Source of the DNA: Sinosporangium siamense
GTDB taxonomy: Bacteria > Actinomycetota > Actinomycetes > Streptosporangiales > Streptosporangiaceae
Direction of reading: 5' to 3'
Length of the DNA: 64,000 nt
NCBI RefSeq assembly: GCF_016863435.1
Contig: NZ_BOOW01000057.1
Span: forward strand, 1-64,000
This document shows, piece by piece, positions 58,122 through 64,000 of this stretch. How positions within the stretch are numbered: the first letter of the stretch is position 1; each line of letters starts with the position of its first letter. The position numbers and the translations under genes were made by a program. Below the pieces are notes generated by a model. The model saw only the letters and a program-made list of their open reading frames with translations. It was not told the origin of the DNA and searched no databases.

Positions 58122-58790
58122 TTCGCGTGCGCCGATCAGCAGGTCGGGGGTTTGCGTGATGTGCGCGCGCAGAAGGGCCGCGGCCCGGTCGGCGTCGCGA
58201 TCCAGGGCGGCGGCGACCAGGGCCCGATGCTCGTCCGCGTGGCCGCGGTCGAACGCGGGCGCGACCGCTACCGACCAGCGGCGGTAGAGTGCGGCCTCCT
58301 CGCGCAGCGCACGGGCGGTCTCCGCCAGCCTGCGGTTCGGGCACCCGGCGAGCAGGGCGAAGTGGAAGGCCGCGTGCGCAGTGATCCACGCTTCACTGAG
58401 CCCGGCGTCGGACTCGGGATCGAGGCAGGGCGTGCGATCGAGCATGTGATGAGCGGCGACGACGTCGGCCTCCCACCGCACATCGCCGTGCGTCACCGAC
58501 ATGCGGAACACCAACGTCTCGATCTCGACCCGGGCCTGGGTCAAGTCGGCCAGATCATCGTTGGACAGCGGGGTCACCGTGTATCCCAAATGGGCCCGCG
58601 CCTTGACCAGCCCTTCGGCCTTCAGGCGGACGAGCGCCTCACGCGCCGCGCCGACACTGGTGTTGTAATGCTCGCACAGATCGGGGAACTTCAAGCGCTC
58701 GCCCGGGGTGAGCCGGCCCCCCAGAATATCGGCGCGGAGTCGTTGGTAGATGCCCTCAGCGCGGGTCGTCGAACCACTCTGGCGTGCCAT
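58110..58790 (-). CDS. GntR-family regulator (FCD subgroup)
   Basis: A 226-aa protein, ATG 58790. Winged helix (about 12-75) with IYQRLRADILGGRLTPGERL and YNTSVGAAREALVRLKAEGL; FCD ligand domain (about 90-220) with the metal-binding Asp and His residues (ARVEIETLVFRMSV, AHAAFHFALLAG, EHRALVAAALDRDADRAAAL). Such regulators sense small carboxylates. It is convergent with the binding-protein/amidohydrolase operon, and the two promoters share a motif, so it is probably the regulator of both. Confidence 0.93.
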   Translation of the reverse strand: MARQSGSTTRAEGIYQRLRADILGGRLTPGERLKFPDLCEHYNTSVGAAREALVRLKAEGLVKARAHLGYTVTPLSNDDLADLTQARVEIETLVFRMSVTHGDVRWEADVVAAHHMLDRTPCLDPESDAGLSEAWITAHAAFHFALLAGCPNRRLAETARALREEAALYRRWSVAVAPAFDRGHADEHRALVAAALDRDADRAAALLRAHITQTPDLLIGARESPA

Positions 58791-58825
58791 ATGAACATTC
58801 TATTTGAATACGAAGGCGATGTTTG

Positions 58826-58853
58826 CTTTCGAAGCTTGTGAAAGTAATCGAAT
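58826..58853 (-). promoter_or_regulatory. Two-part motif, site B (candidate GntR operator)
   Basis: CTTTCGAAG (58826-58834) and AATCGAAT (58846-58853), again starting 20 bp apart, located 36 bp upstream of the GntR start. Same words, same order and spacing as site A at 54931. Further CTTTCG at 58854-58859 may extend it. Confidence 0.6.
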
Positions 58854-59295
58854 CTTTCGCCTCGTGAGTGCCGCGCACGCCGCCTATCTGTTGCTAATTG
58901 GCATGGCCACTATGCCAATCAACAACCCATTGCCAGCCACTTGAGAAGTCGTCTTGAGAAGTCGGCTTAGAAGTCGTCGCCCTCCGCCGAGCACCTACGG
59001 GCGCACCGTGACGCCTGCCCCACGCTCGCCGCTCACGGGCCGCCGCTCGGCCACGACCGGGACGAGACGTTCGGGCGGCTGGGGCCGGGTCACCTTCTCG
59101 CCGACATTCGAGTCAATGGCGAGGCGGCTATGTAGTCCTTGGTTGTAGGAGTTCTAGGTTCGCGCCGCATACTTAAGTTCTGATCGGCTCCTCCTTCCCG
59201 ATGATCGCCCGATCATTCCCAAAGCCGACGACTCCAGGGTGATTTCCTGTGAAGGTCGCCTTATCGGGTTTTTCCACTCCGAAAGGCGATGAAAG
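58854..59295 (+). other. Gene-free region with the leader of the serine hydrolase
   Basis: No gene is supported. It contains AT-rich DNA next to the GntR promoter (58860-58930), a near-duplicate GAGAAGTCGNCTT motif at 58944-58976, and from about 59224 a leader that resembles the one before the second peptidase gene (see the leader entry). Confidence 0.5.
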
Positions 59296-59307
59296 ATGGC
59301 ACGTCGG
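59224..59307 (+). repeat. Leader sequence shared with the second peptidase gene (copy 1)
   Basis: GCCGACGACTCCAGG (59224-59238), CCACTCCGAAAGGC (59275-59288) and ATGGCACGTCG (59296-59306) recur in the same order at 62184-62256 as GCCGACGATTCCAGG, CCACTCTGAAAGGC and ATGGCACGTCG. The downstream proteins belong to different families, so the leader and first codons were copied or exchanged. Confidence 0.7.
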
Positions 59308-60543
59308 GCATGGTTGGTCGCCGGTTTGGCCGCAGCAGTTCTCATGGGTGGTACGGCGACGCCCGCGTTAGCCCAGCCCACCCCCACCACACTCGACAAG
59401 TCCGCCCTCCGGCAAACGCTGAAGGCGATCACCGACGGTGGCATATACGGCGTTTACTCCCACGCCCGAGACGGCAGGCGGCAGTGGCGCGGGGCCTCCG
59501 GAGTCGCGGACGTGTCGACACAACGCCCCACACGGCCGGACATGTATCACCGAGCTGGCAGCATCACCAAGACCTTCGTGGCGACCGCCGTGTTGCAGCA
59601 GGTCGAGCGCGGCACGGTTGAACTCGACGCCTCCGTCGAACGCTACCTCCCCGGCCTCCTGCCCGACTCGCGCGTCACCGTGCGTATGCTGCTCAACCAC
59701 ACCAGCCATATCAGCGACTACGACCACATCATCTTCGCGACCGTCGACGACCTCGAAGCGAACCGCCACCGCACCTTCAGCCGGCGGGAACTCGTCGAGA
59801 TCGGCTTGAGCGGCGGCAAGACCGGCGAGCCCGGCGTCCTCCCGGGAAGCTACTCCAACACCAACTACGCCGTGCTGGGGCTCCTGCTGGAGAAGGTCAC
59901 CGGCATGGACCCCGAACGCTACATCACCCGCCACGTGATCCAGCGGGCCGGACTCTCGAACACCTTCTTCCCCCGGACCTCGCAGCTGCCCCGCCCGCAC
60001 TCGCTCGCCTACGAATCGCTCGGCGGCTACTACAACCCGCCCCGGGACTTCTCCACCTACAACATGTCGTGGGGAGACATGGCCGGGGCCGTCGTCTCCA
60101 CCATGGCCGACCTCAACACGTTCTATCGCGCGCTTTTCCAGGGACGGCTCATCGGCGCGGAGCAACTCGCCGAGATGCGCACCACGGTGCCGGTCACAAG
60201 CGGGCCTGGAGCGACCAACTCCACCTCCTACGGCCTCGGCATCTTCTCACTCCCCACACCCTGCGGAACGGTGTGGGGCCACGACGGCGGCGTCCTCGGC
60301 ATGCTCACCCTGTCGTTCTCCACAGCCGACGGCGGCAAGCAGTCGTCCATCGGCGTGAATCTCACGAACCACCCCGGCGCCGCCGCGGGCGGGTCCGCGA
60401 TGGGCATGCATCTCCTCACCGCCATTTGCGGCCCGCAGTCGACGTGGCCCTCCTCCGCCCAGAAGACCGCACCGGCCCTTCCCTTCAACTCGGGCCTCCC
60501 CTTCAGCTCAGGCATCCGCCCTCTTGCCTCGAAGTCCGGCTAA
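59296..60543 (+). CDS. Secreted beta-lactamase-fold serine hydrolase (D-Ala-D-Ala carboxypeptidase type)
   Basis: A 415-aa exported protein from ATG 59296 (GAAAGGCG upstream). Signal peptide ARRAWLVAGLAAAVLMGG, cleavage after TPALA. Active site motifs: SITK in YHRAGSITKTFVATAVLQQ, YSN in PGSYSNTNYAVLGLLLEKV, and HDGG in VWGHDGGVLGMLTLSF, in place of KTG. Members include Streptomyces R61-type DD-peptidases and esterases. The C-terminus LPFNSGLPFSSGIRP is a short imperfect repeat. It is followed 27 bp later by a secreted tripeptidyl-aminopeptidase-like gene. Confidence 0.9.
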   Translation: MARRAWLVAGLAAAVLMGGTATPALAQPTPTTLDKSALRQTLKAITDGGIYGVYSHARDGRRQWRGASGVADVSTQRPTRPDMYHRAGSITKTFVATAVLQQVERGTVELDASVERYLPGLLPDSRVTVRMLLNHTSHISDYDHIIFATVDDLEANRHRTFSRRELVEIGLSGGKTGEPGVLPGSYSNTNYAVLGLLLEKVTGMDPERYITRHVIQRAGLSNTFFPRTSQLPRPHSLAYESLGGYYNPPRDFSTYNMSWGDMAGAVVSTMADLNTFYRALFQGRLIGAEQLAEMRTTVPVTSGPGATNSTSYGLGIFSLPTPCGTVWGHDGGVLGMLTLSFSTADGGKQSSIGVNLTNHPGAAAGGSAMGMHLLTAICGPQSTWPSSAQKTAPALPFNSGLPFSSGIRPLASKSG

Positions 60544-60570
60544 TCCTCAACCGAAAGAGAACCACCGATC

Positions 60571-62076
60571 ATGCGATCTCGCAGATTGGCCACGACGGCC
60601 GTGGCGACCGTTTCGGCTCTCGCCGTACTGGCCGTTCCAGGTCATGCGGCGGGTACGCCGAAGGCGGAGGCTCAGCCGATTTCCTGGGGGGCGTGCGAGG
60701 ACGTGCCGCAGCAGGCCACCGGCCTGGAGTGCGGCACGCTGACCGTGCCGCTCGACCACGACAAACCCGGCGGCGACACCGTCGGCCTCCCGCTCATCCG
60801 GGCCAAGGCCACCGGCGACAAGGCGGGCTCTCTGCTGATGCACCTAGGCGGCACCGGCGCTCACCGTGCGGCCTTCGCACAGTCGCACTCGGCGTATGCC
60901 GCGCTGCGCACCCGCTATGACCTCATCGCCTACGACCAGCGCGGTTCCGGCGGTGACACACAGGTGAAATGCGGCTCCGACCGCGACATCGACCGTCGCT
61001 ACTCCCTGACCGCCGGTCTCAAACGAGCCGCGGAACACGCGCGGTTCTTCCAGGAGGTAGCGCGTTACACGAGCGCCTGCGCGAAAAACTCCGGGCGAGT
61101 CCTGCCTCATCTAGGCACGGCCGAAAACGCCAGAGACCTCGAGCAGCTGCGCAAGGCACTCGGGGAGGAGAAGCTCAATTACTACGGCGTCTCCTTCGGC
61201 AGTGCCGTCGGCGGCGTTTACGCCACGCTCTTTCCCCAGCGTGTCGGCCGCATGGTGATGGACGCCGCACTCGACCCCCGGCAGACCCCGACCGACGTGG
61301 CCAGGAACACCACAGCGGAAATGCAGCGCACCTACGAGAAGTTCCTCGCTGGGTGCGTCAAGGACGGCTGCGACCTCGGCAAGACCGCCAAGGCGGCCGA
61401 CAAGACCGTCCAAGGGCTCGTGCGGAAACTCAAACACTCCCCGCTGAAGGTCGGAAACCGCACGCTCACCCCCGCCCTGGCCGTCAACGCCCTGGTCCTG
61501 AGCTCGGCCTCGCAACTATGGGGCGAAGTGGAGGCGGCTCTGGCCCTGGCCCTCAAGGGCGACGGCGCAGCCATGCTGCAACTGGCCGACGCCATCACCG
61601 GCCGCGACACCGCGGGCGTCTACGGCCCCGGCGGAGCCGCGGGTGCGATGGCCGGCGACGGCACCTACTGTCGCGACCGGGTAAGGGAGACCCGGCGGGG
61701 CGTCGTGCGTGCCGACGCCGAACTCACACGCATCTCCCCGCTGTTCGGCCCCCTGGCGGTCTTCAGCGGCGTGAGCAACTCGGTGATCGCGGCCTGCGCC
61801 CTCTGGCCCGTCCCTGACAACCCCGAGGGCCGTACGGTGAACCACACCGGCGCCACTCCCATCGTCGTGCTCAACTCCACGGGCGACCGCGCCGCCCCGC
61901 CCCCCGGCGCGGCGGCCCTGGCCAAACAACTGAAAACCGCCGTGCGCGTGACCTACCAGGGCAGTCTGCACGGCGCCTATCCGGGCGGAGGTCCCTGCGT
62001 CGTCAATGCGGTGGAGGGTTATCTGCTGGGCGGCACACTGCCCGCCGACGGCGGCACGTGCCCGTCCGTCGAGTAG
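60571..62076 (+). CDS. Secreted alpha/beta hydrolase, tripeptidyl aminopeptidase type (paralogue 1)
   Basis: A 501-aa exported hydrolase, ATG 60571 (GAAAGAGA upstream). Signal peptide to about PGHAAG. Domains: alpha/beta core with oxyanion LLMHLGGTGAHRAAF, IAYDQRGSGGDTQVKCGSD, nucleophile elbow YYGVSFGSAVGGVYATLFP, Asp in VVLNSTGDRAAPP and His in YQGSLHGAYPGG. It contains the cap and C-terminal TAP-like domain of Streptomyces SlpD/Tap-type peptidases. It likely removes tripeptides from extracellular peptides. The next gene encodes a close paralogue of identical length. Confidence 0.9.
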   Translation: MRSRRLATTAVATVSALAVLAVPGHAAGTPKAEAQPISWGACEDVPQQATGLECGTLTVPLDHDKPGGDTVGLPLIRAKATGDKAGSLLMHLGGTGAHRAAFAQSHSAYAALRTRYDLIAYDQRGSGGDTQVKCGSDRDIDRRYSLTAGLKRAAEHARFFQEVARYTSACAKNSGRVLPHLGTAENARDLEQLRKALGEEKLNYYGVSFGSAVGGVYATLFPQRVGRMVMDAALDPRQTPTDVARNTTAEMQRTYEKFLAGCVKDGCDLGKTAKAADKTVQGLVRKLKHSPLKVGNRTLTPALAVNALVLSSASQLWGEVEAALALALKGDGAAMLQLADAITGRDTAGVYGPGGAAGAMAGDGTYCRDRVRETRRGVVRADAELTRISPLFGPLAVFSGVSNSVIAACALWPVPDNPEGRTVNHTGATPIVVLNSTGDRAAPPPGAAALAKQLKTAVRVTYQGSLHGAYPGGGPCVVNAVEGYLLGGTLPADGGTCPSVE

Positions 62077-62245
62077 ATCCGGCCGGTGCCCCGCTCCCAG
62101 GACTACACCTCGTGGTCTGACGAAGTGCCCTGGGGGCGGCCTGCGGGCTACTCCTTTGTAGGTAGCCGTGATTCGTTCCCGGTGCCGACGATTCCAGGCC
62201 GTTCGCCGGGGAGGGTGGTGGTCTCCACTCTGAAAGGCATGTGAA
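62077..62245 (+). promoter_or_regulatory. Promoter/leader of the second peptidase gene (leader copy 2)
   Basis: This 169-bp gap holds GCCGACGATTCCAGG (62184-62198) and CCACTCTGAAAGGC (62225-62238), near copies of the serine hydrolase leader at 59224. The shared block probably carries the ribosome binding site and perhaps an operator. Its presence suggests the second peptidase gene has its own promoter. Confidence 0.5.
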
Positions 62246-63751
62246 ATGGCACGTCGAGCAACGCTCTTGGCGTCATGCATATCGGCAGCCGCGGTGTTCA
62301 CCTTCCTCCCCGCCCCGGCCTCCGCGAGTACGGCGAAAGCCGGCCCTGGGGCGATTTCCTGGGGAGCCTGCGATGACCTGCCGGCACGGACCCCGGATCT
62401 GGAATGCGGCACGTTGACCGTGCCGCTCGACCACGGCAAACCCGATGGCGACACCGTCGGCATCCCACTCGTCCGCGCGAAGGCCACCGGGAACAGAGCG
62501 GGCTCCCTGCTGATGCACTTCGGCGGCAACGGCGCCCACCGGTCGGAATTCGCGGCGGCCTACACCGCTCTGGCCTCGCTGCGCACCCGCTACGACATCG
62601 TCGCCTACGATCAGCGCGGTTCCGGCGGCGACAGTCAGGTGAAATGCGGCTCCGACCGCGCCGTCGACCGTCTTTACTCCCTCACCGCCGGCCTGAAGCG
62701 CGCCTCGGAACGTCGGCGCTTCTTCCAGGAGGCCGAGGCATTCACCCAAGCCTGCGCGAAGAACTCCGGGCGCATCCTCCCGCACCTCGGCGCGGCCGAG
62801 AACGCCAGGGACATCGAGCGCCTGCGCGCCGCACTCGGCGACGAGAAACTCAATTACTACGGCTTGTCCTTCGGCAGCGTGGTCGGCGGCGTATATGCCA
62901 CGCTCTACCCCGGGAAGGTCGGCCGCATGGTGCTGGACGCCCCCCTGGACACCCACCAGACCCCGGCCGACCTGGCGAAGAACAGCGTGCGCTATGTGCA
63001 GCAGACCTACGAGCAGTTCCTCGCCGCGTGCGTCAAAGGCGGCTGCGACCTCGGCAAAACCACTAAAGCGGCCAACCACACCGTCGAAAGGCTCGTGAAA
63101 AGGCTCAAGCACACCCCGCTGAAGGTCGGAAACCGCGAACTCGGCTCCGTCCTGGCGGTCAACGGCCTGGGCCAGATGGCCGTCCCCGGGTTGTGGGCCG
63201 AGGTGGAGTCCGCGCTGGCCTCGGCCGTCAAGGGCGACGGCCGGGCTCTCCTGCGCCTGGCCGACGCCGCCGTCGGCCGTACGGACAACGGCGTCTACAG
63301 CCCATACGGCGGAGCCAGAAGCCTGATGGCCAGCATCGGCACCTACTGCCATGACCGGGGCAGGGAGACGCCGAAGGGCCTCGTGCGCGTCGACGCCGAA
63401 CTCACGCGGATCTCCCCGCTCTTCGGCCCCCTCGCGGTGTTCAGCGCGCCGAACAACTCCTCGGTCGCGGCCTGCGCCTTCTGGCCCGTGCCCGCCGGCA
63501 CCGAGGGCCGCACGGTCGATCACACCGGCACGACCCCCATCGTCGTGGTCGACTCGACCGGCGACGTCGTGGCGCCACCCTCCGGCGCGGCCCTCATGGC
63601 GGCGCGGCTGCGAACCGCCGTTCGCGTGACCTACCAGGGCACCGCGCACGGCGCCTACGTTGCCGGGATCCCCTGCGTCGCCGACGCCGTCGAGGGCTAC
63701 CTGCTCAAGGGCATCCTGCCCGCTGACGGCTCCACGTGCCCACCTGTCTGA
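62246..63751 (+). CDS. Secreted alpha/beta hydrolase, tripeptidyl aminopeptidase type (paralogue 2)
   Basis: A 501-aa exported protein from ATG 62246 (GAAAGGCATG upstream). Signal peptide ends near APASAS. It matches paralogue 1 throughout: SWGACDDLPARTPDLECGTL, IVAYDQRGSGGDSQVKCGSD, nucleophile YYGLSFGSVVGGVYATLYP, Asp in VVVDSTGDVVAPP and His in YQGTAHGAYVAG. Same length and cysteine positions indicate a tandem duplication followed by divergence, with the signal peptide and leader replaced by a version like that of the serine hydrolase gene. Confidence 0.9.
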   Translation: MARRATLLASCISAAAVFTFLPAPASASTAKAGPGAISWGACDDLPARTPDLECGTLTVPLDHGKPDGDTVGIPLVRAKATGNRAGSLLMHFGGNGAHRSEFAAAYTALASLRTRYDIVAYDQRGSGGDSQVKCGSDRAVDRLYSLTAGLKRASERRRFFQEAEAFTQACAKNSGRILPHLGAAENARDIERLRAALGDEKLNYYGLSFGSVVGGVYATLYPGKVGRMVLDAPLDTHQTPADLAKNSVRYVQQTYEQFLAACVKGGCDLGKTTKAANHTVERLVKRLKHTPLKVGNRELGSVLAVNGLGQMAVPGLWAEVESALASAVKGDGRALLRLADAAVGRTDNGVYSPYGGARSLMASIGTYCHDRGRETPKGLVRVDAELTRISPLFGPLAVFSAPNNSSVAACAFWPVPAGTEGRTVDHTGTTPIVVVDSTGDVVAPPSGAALMAARLRTAVRVTYQGTAHGAYVAGIPCVADAVEGYLLKGILPADGSTCPPV

Positions 63752-64000
63752 CGACGTTCACGCGGCCGGATCGCGCCCGTCGCCTATGCGATTCCGGCCG
63801 CAAAACGCTATCCCGGCTCGACGGATATGCGGACTGATTCTCGTGAGGAGGAGCGCCGCCACGTCCCCCTCGCCAGGACGTGGCAGCGCGGCCCAGGGTG
63901 TCCACTCGCGAGATGTTTGCTCCGCGAAATCTGATTTGAACACACCGGTGCCATCCACGTCATGGACAGCGCGTGTGCGCCGCATAATCGTTATGACCTG
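63752..64000 (+). other. End of window: no supported gene
   Basis: GCCACGTCC (63858-63866) and GGACGTGGC (63876-63884) form a 9-bp hairpin, a possible terminator for the preceding gene. A 75-codon minus-strand frame ending near 63758 has no recognisable feature and is not called. The last bases are AT-richer and may be a promoter region. Confidence 0.4.

Noticed and set aside
63758-63985. 75-codon minus-strand gene at the window end
   Set aside because: No recognisable feature, no clear ribosome binding site and a hairpin inside the frame.

Overview
The window comes from a high-GC actinomycete. Strongly biased codon use, many ATGA-coupled genes, GTG/TTG starts, an AfsR/SARP-type regulator, a mycothiol-type DinB enzyme, an SAV2177-type methyltransferase and an Hanks-type kinase all point to a Streptosporangiales- or Streptomyces-like filamentous genus. 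The exact genus is inference. No rRNA, intact tRNA, CRISPR array or replication origin was found. The window is chromosomal in character, with several scars of lost elements.

Layout. 1-2.6 kb: end of a TPR regulator, a pterin dehydratase, an AT-rich palindrome block, a small membrane protein, then a degenerate tRNA-like 3' end, its terminator, a 33-bp triple repeat and a frameshifted integrase remnant. This looks like an eroded tRNA integration site. 2.9-6.7 kb: secreted serine hydrolase, HEAT-repeat protein, transposase fragment. 6.7-10.4 kb: three genes (membrane protein, small membrane protein, Ser/Thr kinase) sharing an unusual N-terminal Trp/Pro-rich module. 10.9-23.0 kb: a LysR regulator divergent from a nine-gene, mostly translationally coupled catabolic operon: permease, carnitine-type dehydrogenase, thioesterase, mu-crystallin/ornithine cyclodeaminase, amidase, FAD oxidase, double CaiB CoA-transferase, BKACE and nitrilase. 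It carries three internal tandem duplications.

23.3-24.9 kb: TetR plus alpha/beta hydrolase with a clear palindromic operator. 25.2-31.6 kb: DUF817 protein, two-component system, then a VTC-type polyphosphate polymerase, DUF4956 protein and CotH protein preceded by a PHO-box-like triple 11-nt repeat. 31.7-36.4 kb: SAV2177-type methyltransferase, wreck of an oligopeptide ABC operon, membrane-anchored multicopper oxidase and a TetR gene with matching promoters. 36.4-44.4 kb: quinone oxidoreductase, PhoX phosphatase (also with a PHO-like repeat), AfsR-type regulator, two redox enzymes. 44.4-54.8 kb: large subtilase, SDR remnant, cytochrome P450, epoxide hydrolase, WYL regulator, DGPF/ECF42 pair, mycothiol-type DinB enzyme. 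54.9-58.9 kb: solute-binding lipoprotein and amidohydrolase facing a GntR regulator, with a shared two-part DNA motif at both promoters. 59.3-63.8 kb: class C-type serine hydrolase and two tandem tripeptidyl-aminopeptidase-like secreted hydrolases.

The most interesting systems are the carnitine-like nitrogenous beta-hydroxy-acid operon, the phosphate-linked VTC/DUF4956/CotH operon with its two-component system, the Trp/Pro-module kinase cluster and the GntR/amidohydrolase locus. All functions are read from sequence motifs by eye; no database search was run.
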